Shown: positions 36,862-44,829 of the stretch, in pieces
How positions within the stretch are numbered: the stretch's first letter is position 1
Layout of the letters: the number at the start of each line of letters is the position of its first letter
Origin: Primorskyibacter marinus
Lineage (GTDB): Bacteria; Pseudomonadota; Alphaproteobacteria; Rhodobacterales; Rhodobacteraceae
Length of the DNA: 64,000 nt
Assembly: GCF_003313245.1 (NCBI RefSeq)
Contig: NZ_QJSD01000015.1
Span: 1 to 64,000 of the forward strand
Direction of reading: 5' to 3'
Made by a program: the position numbers and the translations under genes
Notes under the pieces: model-generated
Databases searched by the model: none
What the model was told of the DNA's origin: nothing
Seen by the model: the letters and a program-made list of their open reading frames with translations, nothing else

Positions 36862-37884
36862 ATGAACCCCCATCAAACATTTTGTGTGGCCGATTTCGCG
36901 CTGGAATGCGGCACCGTCCTGCCCGAGGCAGTGTTGGCCTACGAAACGATGGGCACACTGGCCCCGGATGGCCGTAATGCCGTGATCTATTGCAGCCATT
37001 TCGGGGCCACACATGAGCAGTGCAAGTTTCTAATCGGCGCAGGGGCCCCGCTGGACCCGGCGCGCCACTTCATCGTGCTGACCAATCTCTCCGGCAACGG
37101 ATTAAGCTCCTCGCCCGACAACACACCAGCTCCGTTCAGCGGGCCAAACTTTCCCTTGATAACGATCCGGGACAATGTGCGCCTGCAACGGGCTTTGGCG
37201 GATCATCTAGGCATCAAGCATGTGGCGCTTGTGCTGGGACACTCCATGGGAGCGCTGCAAACCTTCGAATGGGCGGCGTCCTACCCGGATTTCGTGGCGG
37301 CCGCCCTGCCTTACTGTGGGGCCGCGCGTGTTTCGGATCACAACAAGGCTTTTCTGGAAGGAATGTTGGCAATCCTCGCCTGCGATCCGGCGTTTCGCGG
37401 GGGCTATTATACCAGCCCGCCTACCATGGGGCTGAAGGCAATCGGCCGGGCTTGGTCGGCTTGGGCACCGACGCATGGATTCTACCGGATCCGGGCTTGG
37501 GAACAGCTGGGATTTGAAAGCCTCTCGGCCTTTCTTGTTGATTATTGGGAAAAAACCTTCGCCGGGTTTGATGCCAATAACATGCTATCGCAGATCCGTA
37601 CCTGGCTGACGGCAGATATTGGCACCCATCCTGATCACGCGAGCTTCGAAGCAGCCTTGGCCAGCATAACGGCCCGAACCGTGGTGATGCCCGGCGCGAC
37701 GGATGCGTATTTTCCAAAGGAAGACGCAGAATTCGAAGTTTCGCAAATGCCAAACGCCGAATGCCGTCCAATCCCGTCGGATTGGGGGCACTGGGCGGGG
37801 TCGGGGCGCAATCCAAAGGATAATGATTTTTTAGGCGTGGCTGTGCGCGAGCTACTGAACGACTACCGGCAGGTGCCGCTATGA
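36862..37884 (+). CDS. MetX-like alpha/beta hydrolase (candidate N-formylmaleamate deformylase)
   Basis: 340 residues, closest in layout to homoserine O-acetyltransferase-like alpha/beta hydrolases. The catalytic triad is visible: Ser128 (LGHSMGAL), Asp281 (GATDAYF) and His310 (DWGHWAG). Methionine-synthesis MetX usually has GGSxGG; here GHSMG is closer to a hydrolase elbow. The nic pathway needs an alpha/beta hydrolase (NicD) to remove the formyl group from N-formylmaleamate, and this is the only such gene in the locus, eight bases after the amidohydrolase gene. That assignment is inference. Acyl transfer remains possible. Confidence 0.8.
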   Translation: MNPHQTFCVADFALECGTVLPEAVLAYETMGTLAPDGRNAVIYCSHFGATHEQCKFLIGAGAPLDPARHFIVLTNLSGNGLSSSPDNTPAPFSGPNFPLITIRDNVRLQRALADHLGIKHVALVLGHSMGALQTFEWAASYPDFVAAALPYCGAARVSDHNKAFLEGMLAILACDPAFRGGYYTSPPTMGLKAIGRAWSAWAPTHGFYRIRAWEQLGFESLSAFLVDYWEKTFAGFDANNMLSQIRTWLTADIGTHPDHASFEAALASITARTVVMPGATDAYFPKEDAEFEVSQMPNAECRPIPSDWGHWAGSGRNPKDNDFLGVAVRELLNDYRQVPL

Positions 37885-37923
37885 TCTGGACTGTCCCGTT
37901 TTCGTGCCGCCCCAAGTGCTCGT

Positions 37924-37986
37924 TTAAACCACTTTTCTTTCGAATGCGACGAGGGTTTCCCAGCCCAGTGCTGAGTGACGGCGACA
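37924..37986 (-). pseudogene. IS3-type transposase C-terminal remnant
   Basis: On the minus strand the frame reads RRHSALGWETLVAFERKVV and then stops (TAA at 37924-37926), the typical last residues of an IS3 OrfB. Only about 20 codons remain. The rest of the 37885-38120 interval holds nothing I recognise. Confidence 0.65.
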
Positions 37987-38158
37987 CGGATAGCCCCCTG
38001 ATGTAGGCGCTGCTCTCGCAGGGCCTCTTTCGATCAACGCTGCGGTTTTTCAGAACAAATGGGGCGAGATCGGTAGTCGTATATGATGCCTACAATCAAC
38101 ATAAGAGTGATTATCGGCACAAATTTCCGAAGTAGGAGCGCGCTACCCTGAAGTGCGC

Positions 38159-38193
38159 CTCCTATTAGAAAACAATGAGTTATCTAATAGGAG
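38159..38193 (+). promoter_or_regulatory. Hairpin masking the IS30 transposase ribosome binding site
   Basis: CTCCTATTAG (38159-38168) pairs perfectly with CTAATAGGAG (38184-38193) around a 15-base loop. The right arm contains the AGGAG ribosome binding site of the transposase, whose start is at 38197 or 38202. Read-in transcripts would fold and block translation, whereas a transcript starting inside the loop would not. Comparable protection is known for other insertion sequences. Confidence 0.6.
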
Positions 38194-38201
38194 ATCATGG
38201 C

Positions 38202-39230
38202 ATGGGAATGGTTTACACGCAACTATCACTGCGAGAACGCCGCAAGATCGAGACCTGGTGGCACGCAAAGGTGCCTGTCAGAGAGATGGCGCGTGTTCTC
38301 AAGCGCCACAAATCGACGATCTTTCGTGAGATCAAACGGAATTTCTGAGCGGATGACGCGTTCCCGAAGAAGTACGCAGGTTACTTCGGTCATGCGGCTC
38401 AGTTGCAGACAAACAAGCGCCGTTCAGTGCAGCGTAAACTGATCCGGCACCCTGAGCTGTGCCAGACGGTCATCGCACGCATCAAACAAGGCTGGACGCC
38501 CGAGCAGATCGGCAATCGCATGATCTACGAAGGTGCTGCGCTGCGTGTCTGTCAGGAGACGATTTATCGCTATATCTATTCCAAGGAAGGCATGGATCAG
38601 GAGCTGTGGTGGTATCTGCCTGAGCATCGAAAGGCGCGTCGTCCACGTCGGGCCAGAAAGCGCCAAAAGCCCAAGTTCGCCCGTGATGTCAGCATCCTGT
38701 TCCGCCCGGACGATGTCGCACACCGCCGCCAGTTCGAACACTGGGAAGCTGATCTTGTCTTGTTCAAACAACGCTTTGGCCAGTCAAATGTGACCTCTCT
38801 CGTGGAGCGCGTGAGCCGCTTCACTGTTTTGTTGAAGAACCCGAACAAACGCACCAAGCCAGTGATGGGTAAAATCATGAAGGCTGTGCGCGACCTGCCC
38901 TACATCGCACGCCGCTCAATCACCTTCGACCGGGGCACGGAGTTCGTCAGTTGGCCCCATCTTCAGGCCGAGATCGGAACCCAGACATGGTTCTGCGATC
39001 CCTCGAGCCCGTGGCAGAAAGGCACGGTCGAAAACACCAACCGGCGCGCTCGAAGATGGCTGCCCCGCAAGCGCGACATCACGGCGGTCTCAGATCATGA
39101 ATTGAAAATGATCTGCGACCGCCTCAACGCAACACCCAGAAAATGCCTCGGATGGAAGACACCGGCCGAAGTGTTCCCGGAAAAGATGATGGAAGAGATG
39201 GGGCAGTCCCCCTACCCTCAAAAGGAATAG
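38202..39230 (+). pseudogene. IS30-family transposase with one in-frame stop
   Basis: The frame starts MGMVYTQLSLRERRKIETWW with the N-terminal helix-turn-helix (VREMARVLKRHKSTIFREIKRN), meets a TGA at 38346-38348, then continues without a further stop to 39230. The DDE catalytic domain is intact (HWEADLVLF, TFDRGTEF, and KGTVENTNRRARRWLP). A single change such as TGG to TGA would explain it. The downstream ORF from 38403 could still give a 275-residue protein lacking the DNA-binding part, so transposition is probably lost unless the stop is suppressed. Confidence 0.85.
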
Positions 39231-39380
39231 GAGTCGCGGTTCAAGTATCGCTCACACTTTGCACCTAGGTCGGAAATTGCAAGCATCCAAGTATGAAAAC
39301 GGACGAAACTCTCACTTAAAAACGATAGGCAAATAAGGTCAGTACGGCCGACCTAGTTAACATAATCCGGGCATGCAGGG

Positions 39381-39772
39381 CTAAAGGGTCCGCAGTCGCA
39401 TCCGTTCAAGAATACCGGCCAGGACGTCCCGCGCTTCGCGGCGATGCTTGCCGTGGAGACGTCGCGCCCGGGCTGCGTCACCCGCGAGGATCGCAGCATG
39501 GACCTCGCGGTGATCCTCGTTGGACCGGACCGGTAGAGGGCGGAGAAAGAGTGTCGAAACCTTTGCGCGGCGCGCCTGGTCGCTCATCATCGCTGCGATC
39601 ATGGCGACACGCGAATTGCCCCCAGACGCATCAATTCGGCGTGGAACCGTTCGTCCGCCTCGGCCCGGGCTGCCAGGTCCTCGTCTACGATCGCACCATC
39701 CATGTCCGCAATGGCCGCAGCCAGATCGGCAAGCTCCGGCTCCTTGTAACCGATCTCTGCCGCCGTTCCGCA
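39381..39772 (-). pseudogene. GntR/FadR-type regulator, C-terminal (FCD) fragment
   Basis: Minus-strand text across a frameshift near 39630 gives part of an FCD ligand domain: AEADERFHAELMRLG, then EDHREVHAAILAGDAARARR and RDVLAGIL. The DNA-binding half is missing. Not functional. It is the first of a series of damaged genes that lie between the IS30 element and 42720. Confidence 0.7.
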
Positions 39773-39782
39773 GCGAGGCTCT

Positions 39783-40020
39783 AAAGCCTCTGGGGCTGGA
39801 GGCCGAGGCGGTGACGCAGGCTATCGTCACCCATCTGCACTACGATCACGCGGGCGGTCTGCACCTGTTCCTAATGCGGTGCTGCACATGCAGGCAGCAG
39901 AGAGGCAATACGCCACCGGACCCTGCATGTGCCACGACATGTTGCGCGCGCCGTTCACGGCGGGGCATGTCTGCGAAGCGGTGAAGCGGCTCTATTCCGG
40001 CAAGGTGGTGTTCCACGATG
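39783..40020 (+). pseudogene. Metallo-beta-lactamase-fold hydrolase fragment
   Basis: Across a frameshift near 39870 the frames give GLEAEAVTQAIVTHLHYDHAGG with the HxHxDH zinc motif, then AVLHMQAAERQYATGPCM and EAVKRLYSGKVVFHDG, as in lactonase-type (AHL-lactonase-like) proteins. Both ends are missing, and the 3' end abuts another gene fragment of opposite orientation. Confidence 0.7.
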
Positions 40021-40024
40021 GCAC

Positions 40025-40303
40025 TGGGCCAGCTAGTAGTGCCCGAAAGCTCTCGCAACCAGCGGGTTTCGTCCTCCGGATCGGCGGTGCCGCAATTGGC
40101 CTGAACGTGGATGCTGGCCGAGAGCGGCAGGCCTTTGAAAGCCGCGAGGTAATCCGCCGGAAGGAAACCCGGCGGATTGTGGCCTTGTCGCCGAAACGCG
40201 CGGGCGGCGCATCGGGGGCGAGCCAGCGGTAGGGAAAGCGCGACAGTTCCCAGAAGTGGTGATGGGGGTCGATCAGCGTGATCCCGTCCAGCCAGTGCGC
40301 CAT
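40025..40303 (-). pseudogene. Amidohydrolase (sugar lactonase-like), N-terminal fragment
   Basis: Starts MAHWLDGITLIDPHHHFWEL, the typical N-terminus with HxH of L-fucono/L-rhamnono-lactonase-like amidohydrolases, with its start overlapping the stop of the SDR gene. After a frameshift near 40170 the text continues PPGFLPADYLAAFKGLPLSA and ends abruptly near 40025. Once part of a sugar catabolism operon with the SDR upstream. Confidence 0.75.
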
Positions 40304-41043
40304 CAGTAGGTCGCCCGGCCGCCCGAGAGATCAAAGACCGAAGCGGTGGTGAAGCTGTTCTCTTTCGAACAAAGCCAGGCGATCATTGCCGCGGCCTCGT
40401 CGAGTTCGAGGAACCGACCCCGCGGGATCTTCGACAGCATGTAGTCGATGTGCTCCTGCTTCATCTGGTCGAAGATCCGGGTGCGCGCAGCGGCGGGCGT
40501 CACGCAGTTCACCGCGATGTCCTTGTCGGCCAGTTCCTTGCCCAGCGACTTTGTCAGCCCGATCACCCCAGCCTTGGATGCGGAATAGGCGCTGGCCATG
40601 GGATTGCCCTCCTTGCCCGCGACCGAGGCGATGTTGACAATGCGGCCATAGGCTTGGTCGGTCATCGCGGATACCACTGCACGGTTGACGTGGAAGGTGC
40701 CGAGCAAGTTGATCTCGGTGATCTGGCGGAATTCCTCGACCGGGTAATCGACCAGCGGCCGGTTAGAGCCCGCGATCCCGGCGGAGTTCACCAGGATGTC
40801 GGCGCGGCCTGCCGTGTCCAGCGTCGCTTTCATAGCCGCCTCGACGCTGGCCCAGTCCGAGACGTCGACATCGCAGGCGAATGCGCCGCCGCCGATCTCC
40901 TCTGCGGCCGTGTCGCCAAGCGCCGTGTCGCGGTCCCAAATGGCGATCCGCGCGCCGCCCTTGGCGAGGCGGTTGGCGACGGCGCGGCCGATGCCCTGTG
41001 CGCCCCCGGTGATGATGGCGGTCTGATTTGTGAAATCTGTCAT
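40303..41043 (-). CDS. Short-chain dehydrogenase (sugar dehydrogenase-like), only intact gene of a decayed operon
   Basis: 246 residues. NAD motif TGGAQGIGRAV, an acidic Asp after strand 2 (AIWDRD, suggesting NAD), NSAG, catalytic Ser (IASVAGKEG) and YSASK. The start overlaps the end of the damaged Gfo/Idh gene (ATGA) and the stop overlaps the start of the damaged lactonase gene, so this was one operon. SDR plus lactonase is the arrangement of oxidative L-fucose or L-rhamnose pathways. The gene is intact but its partners are broken, so it may be on the way to loss. Confidence 0.85.
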   Translation of the reverse strand: MTDFTNQTAIITGGAQGIGRAVANRLAKGGARIAIWDRDTALGDTAAEEIGGGAFACDVDVSDWASVEAAMKATLDTAGRADILVNSAGIAGSNRPLVDYPVEEFRQITEINLLGTFHVNRAVVSAMTDQAYGRIVNIASVAGKEGNPMASAYSASKAGVIGLTKSLGKELADKDIAVNCVTPAAARTRIFDQMKQEHIDYMLSKIPRGRFLELDEAAAMIAWLCSKENSFTTASVFDLSGGRATY

Positions 41044-41370
41044 TCTGAGACTGCCTTCTGGTTCTGTTTGATGATTTGTTCCGCCCCCTGGGCCTTGTCC
41101 GAGGCGGCGATGGCGTGAAGTGTCTCGGCGGCGCGCAGGTCGGTCAGCCAGTAGAGAATGCCGAGCGCGTGGGAGAGCTGGCCATAGGCGTAGCCGCCGC
41201 CTTGATCGGGGGCCTCCCATGTGCTCCGGTCGGGCTGGACGGCGATATGTTTCCAGTTCGACAGGCTGCCGCCGGGGAAAATGCTGCGGGTAAAAGTGGC
41301 CAGGTGGCAGACGATGTGCTCGATCTCGCCGATTTGGCTGACCATGTCACGCATTTCGTCGAGGCCCGAG
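41040..41370 (-). pseudogene. Gfo/Idh/MocA oxidoreductase, C-terminal fragment
   Basis: Contains LDEMRDMVSQIGEIEHIVCH, then GGGYAYGQLSHALGILYWLT, typical of the C-terminal domain of Gfo/Idh/MocA proteins. The N-terminal Rossmann domain is missing; the left part is fused to a LacI fragment at about 41367-41372, suggesting one deletion joined the two genes. Confidence 0.7.
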
Positions 41371-41838
41371 GAAGAAGATCGCGTCGGGCTTATCTTTGCG
41401 CGCCATGAGGCGCTGGATCAGCGCGCCCCCGCCCTCGATCGTGGCCGGGCTGTCGTCCTCGACAATCGTGTCTTTGGTGACACTGCACCCTGCCCCGCGC
41501 ATGGCATCGACAAAACCGGGTGTCCGGTCTTCGGTCTGGTCATTGCGATGGGCCGCGCCCCCGACCATAACGATGTTTTCGGAACCCCGTTCAATCAGGG
41601 AGCGGGTCATCTCGACAGAGGCTGCGTAGTTGTCGAAGCCAACGGCACTGTCTATGGCGCTGTCGCGCAGGTTCCAGGCTTCGACGACCGGGCCGGAGAA
41701 CTTGCCCAAGAGCTTGGCGCGCGTATCGGCATGTACCGCCTTGGGCTGGCGCAGTGCCCGCGACACGGTGGTCAGCGATAGGCCCGAGGCTTTCGAGACG
41801 TTCTTGAGCGTCACCTTCCTGTTGTCACCCTGCGCCAT
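41371..41838 (-). pseudogene. LacI-family regulator fragment
   Basis: Starts MAQGDNRKVTLKNVSKASGL with a complete helix-turn-helix (LSLTTVSRALRQPKAVHADTR), then a gap where the hinge and first ligand-domain strands should be, then SLIERGSENIVMVGGAA and DKPDAIFFLG before the fusion to the Gfo/Idh fragment. At least one internal deletion and a lost C-terminus. The DNA-binding domain could still be translated. Confidence 0.75.
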
Positions 41839-42028
41839 TGGCGGACTCCTGTTCGGTATTTTGCCATCGCGTTCCCCGCAGATCCTGCGCAAGCCGGGCA
41901 GCGGACGCAATGCTGCAAAATATCCGTTAACATACGAGTATCATTGCCCTTAACGTCCGTCACCATGAAATGATGTTCGTATGCCGTTTACGTTTCCGCA
42001 CAGCGCGCGTCACGAAAGGGAGGACAAA

Positions 42029-42290
42029 ATGTCGAAATCAATCAGCCGCCGCAGGTTCCTGGGCACCACAGCCGCCGTGAGTGCGGCCACCTTTCTGCCG
42101 GGCAGTCCCGGCGTTTGCCGCTAGCGAAGAGATCACTGTGTGAAAGTTCGGTGGAACGCCGCAGGAGGTCGAAGTCTGGGCGCAGCGCAATAACGCCTTT
42201 AATGCGGCCAAAGGGGATATCGACCTGAAATACTCCTGCCTCAACGGTCAGATGCGCAATCGGCTCGGGATGCAAAAGGTTCGTGGCAGC
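42029..42290 (+). pseudogene. ABC sugar-binding protein, N-terminal fragment
   Basis: Begins MSKSISRRRFLGTTAAVSAA, a Tat signal, preceded by GGGAGGA. After a frameshift near 42115 the text reads FAASEEITV, a TGA in place of Trp, then KFGGTPQEVEVWAQRNNAFN. It ends near 42290. Divergent from the lacI fragment, as in a normal LacI-controlled ABC sugar operon. The 42291-42400 stretch shows nothing recognisable. Confidence 0.7.
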
Positions 42291-42399
42291 GCTCAGCCTG
42301 GCGAGATGCGCGTCACGACACGAAGCCGGAAAGTGGAGCTCAAACTCCGGCTGCGCCAGTTTAACCAACGATGAAAAGCGCATCCAAACCTCCCTGTGA

Positions 42400-42718
42400 C
42401 GACATGCGTCAGGGACCGATGCGGGACCGGATCCGTGAGATCATTCGGCAGACCTGAGAGGAAATGGGCGTCCACATCGTGCGCGGCGTCCTGGCGCGGG
42501 ACCACATGTTCCTGTCGATCCAGCCAAAACTCTCGTTGTCGGATGTCAGGCTGCGGATCAAACGGAGGCCGTCCCGGCGCATCCAGATGGAGTTCCCGGA
42601 ACTGCGCAAGCACTACTGGGGCAGGCGGTTCTGGGCGCGGGCATATTTTTCAACCACCTCGGGCAATGTCACCGACGACATCATCTTGCAGTATCTGGAA
42701 TTTCATTCCTCCAAATGA
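42400..42718 (+). pseudogene. IS200/IS605-type transposase, C-terminal fragment
   Basis: From about 42419 the frame reads MRDRIREIIRQT, stop (42455-42457), EEMGVHIVRGVLARDHMFLS, then QMEFPELRKHYWGRRFWARAYF, the core of a Y1 transposase including the usual RFWARGYF-like segment; the catalytic Tyr helix (DDIILQYLEFH) follows. It differs from the IS200-like piece at 1433, so it is another subtype. Confidence 0.75.
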
Positions 42719-42770
42719 TGCTATCGGCCTCCGCGGGTAGTCGTTCACTTTATCGGGTAAAAATACGAAT

Positions 42771-42801
42771 GCCCTCCCTGTTCTTGACCGAACGGGAGGG
42801 C
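42771..42801 (-). terminator. Rho-independent terminator of the minus-strand sugar operon
   Basis: GCCCTCCC (42771-42778) pairs with GGGAGGGC (42794-42801); GTTC and GAAC extend the stem with one bulged T. Read on the minus strand it is followed by ATTCGTATTTTTACC, a U-run. It lies 43 bases after the stop of the isomerase gene at 42844. Confidence 0.8.
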
Positions 42802-42843
42802 AATGCGAGTTTTTGACGATTTTGCGCTGTGGCTGTCGCCTGC

Positions 42844-43668
42844 CTAGATGGACGGAAGCGCGTTCACCATGGCCGCGAGCACGTCGTCAGCCGGCTTTTT
42901 CCACCAGTTTTCGGCCGAGAAGATCTCGACCTCGACCAACCCGTCAAAGCCTGCGGCCTCGACCATCTGACGGAAGGCAGGGATGTCGATCACCCCCTCG
43001 CCCATCATGCCGCGGTCCGTCAGCATGTCCCTTGTCGGGCTCATCCAGTCGCAGACGTGGAAGGCGTGGATTCGCTCCTTGCCCGCGCGCCTAATCTGGG
43101 CGGCAATCTCCGGATCCCACCAGATGTGATAGACATCAAGGGCCACGCCGATGCCGACACCCAGTTTGTCACAAATATCCAGCGCCTGCCCCGTGGTATT
43201 CACGCAGGCGCGGTCGGCGGCATACATCGGGTGCAGCGGCTCGATTCCGATCCTGACACCTTGGGTGCGGGCATATTCCAGCGTTTTCGCCAGCCCCTCG
43301 GTGACGATCTCGCGCGCCGCCACGATATCCTTGGAGCCTTCCGGCAGCCCACCGACAACCATGACGAGGGTTTCCGCCCCGATGGCCGCCGCCTCGTCCA
43401 CGGCGCGCTTGTTGTCGTCAATCACGTCTTGCGTCAGCGCACCCTCGGCGGTGTACCAGCCGCCCCGGCAGAGCCCGGACACGCCCAGCCCCGCTTCGCG
43501 GATGAGCCTGGCGGCGCGGTCGACACCGCATTCCTGCAACTTGTCGCGCCAGGGAGAAATACCGCCAATGCCGTGACGCTTGCAGCCTTCAATGCACTCT
43601 TCAAGCGACCATTGCTTTGACACGGTGGCGGTGTTCAGCGACAGGTCGGCGGCGTTGAGCGTTCTCAT
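42844..43668 (-). CDS. Sugar phosphate isomerase/epimerase (TIM barrel)
   Basis: 274 residues of the xylose-isomerase-like AP endonuclease 2 family. Metal-ligand text is present: ETLVMVVGG, IGIEPLHPMYAADRAC (Glu), ALDVYHIWWDPE (Asp and His), HVCDWMSP and VEVEIFS (Glu). It probably interconverts keto-sugar intermediates. The start overlaps the stop of the DUF993 gene (ATGA), so the two are co-translated; it is the last gene before the terminator at 42771. Confidence 0.85.
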   Translation of the reverse strand: MRTLNAADLSLNTATVSKQWSLEECIEGCKRHGIGGISPWRDKLQECGVDRAARLIREAGLGVSGLCRGGWYTAEGALTQDVIDDNKRAVDEAAAIGAETLVMVVGGLPEGSKDIVAAREIVTEGLAKTLEYARTQGVRIGIEPLHPMYAADRACVNTTGQALDICDKLGVGIGVALDVYHIWWDPEIAAQIRRAGKERIHAFHVCDWMSPTRDMLTDRGMMGEGVIDIPAFRQMVEAAGFDGLVEVEIFSAENWWKKPADDVLAAMVNALPSI

Positions 43669-44819
43669 GCCCACACCCCCCGTGCCTGAAACACCGGCGT
43701 CGCGCGGCGCACCACCTCGTCGGGATCGGTGAAGAGTTGCGCGGCGTTTGCCAGCCGGATCGCCTCGGCCAGGTGCAGGGTCGAGCGGGCACTTTCCTGG
43801 CCGCCGACCATGGTGAAATGATCCTGGTGTCCCATCAGGTAGGCCAGGAAAACCACCCCGGTCTTGTAGAACCGTGTCGGTGCCTTGAAAATGTGTCGGC
43901 CCAGCGGCACGGTCGGGTCGAAGACGTCGTGGTATTTCGCGTCGTCGCCCGCGGCCAGTGCATTCAGCGCCCGGCAAGCGGCCCCGGCAATCGGGTCGAA
44001 GATGCCCAGGAGCGCGTGGGAATAGCCCTGGTCGTCGCCCTTGATCAACTCGGGGTAGTTAAAATCGTCGCCGGTGTACATGAGCACGCCCTCGGGCAGG
44101 CGACGGCGCATGGCGATTTCTTTCTCGGCCGAGAGCAGCGAGACCTTGATGCCGTCGATCTTGTCGGCATTGTCGGAGATCACCGAAAGGCAGGTCTCCA
44201 TCGCCGTCATGTGATCGGCATCGCCCCAGTAGCCCGCCAGCGCCGGGTCGAACATCTCGCCCAGCCAGTGCAGGATTGCGGGTTGCTTGAGCCCCGAGAG
44301 AACACGACCATAGACTTTCGCGTAATCCTCCGGCCCCTTCGCCGCCTGCACCAGCGCGCGGCTGGCCATCAGGATCACGCGCGACCCGGTGGCCTCGACC
44401 GCCTCGCATTGCATCTCGTAGGCGGCGATCACGTCGTCGAGGGTGACCTCCGGGCCGGGGGCAAGGTGATCGGTCCCCGCGCCGCTGGCGATCAGCGCGC
44501 CTTCGGGGGCCACGTCCATGCTGCGCTGGATCAGCTCCAGCGAGGTCGGCCAGTCCAGCCCCATGCCGCGCTGTGCGGTGTCCATTGCCTCGGCCACGCC
44601 GAGGCCCAGCGACCACAGGTGCTGGCGGAAGGCCAGCGTGCGGTCCCAGTCGACCGCGACGCCATCGCCGGGATCGACCGCCGCCAACGGGTCAGCGACC
44701 ACATGGGCCGCGGCATAGGCGGTGCGGGTCCAGTCGCCGCCCGGTGCGGGGACCGGGCCTGCGGTGATCTCGAACGGGGCGGTGCCGCCGCCCGCTGTGG
44801 GAAGGATGAGTTGTGCCAT
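43665..44819 (-). CDS. DUF993 / dihydrodipicolinate-synthase-like protein
   Basis: 384 residues from the ATG at 44819 (MAQLILPTAGGGTAPFEITA). The text SGAGTDHLAPGPEVTLDDVI and KVSLLSAEKEIAMRRRLPEG, with a likely Schiff-base Lys in GIKVSLL, fits the DUF993 family, which is related to the aldolase/lyase TIM barrels of the DapA type. A retro-aldol or dehydratase step on a keto sugar acid is likely, but the exact reaction is unknown. It lies between the Gfo/Idh dehydrogenase and the isomerase genes. Confidence 0.75.
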   Translation of the reverse strand: MAQLILPTAGGGTAPFEITAGPVPAPGGDWTRTAYAAAHVVADPLAAVDPGDGVAVDWDRTLAFRQHLWSLGLGVAEAMDTAQRGMGLDWPTSLELIQRSMDVAPEGALIASGAGTDHLAPGPEVTLDDVIAAYEMQCEAVEATGSRVILMASRALVQAAKGPEDYAKVYGRVLSGLKQPAILHWLGEMFDPALAGYWGDADHMTAMETCLSVISDNADKIDGIKVSLLSAEKEIAMRRRLPEGVLMYTGDDFNYPELIKGDDQGYSHALLGIFDPIAGAACRALNALAAGDDAKYHDVFDPTVPLGRHIFKAPTRFYKTGVVFLAYLMGHQDHFTMVGGQESARSTLHLAEAIRLANAAQLFTDPDEVVRRATPVFQARGVWA

Positions 44820-44829
44820 GTCCGCCTCC

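Larger units (their letters stand above)
38122..39278 (+). mobile_element. IS30-family insertion sequence
   Basis: Imperfect terminal inverted repeats are visible: AATTTCCGAAGTAGGAG at 38122-38138 and, on the other strand, AATTTCCGACCTAGGTG at 39262-39278 (14 of 17 match). The length, about 1.16 kb, and the single transposase gene fit IS30. I could not define a target duplication with certainty. The element marks the border between the intact pyridine locus and the decayed sugar operon. Confidence 0.75.
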
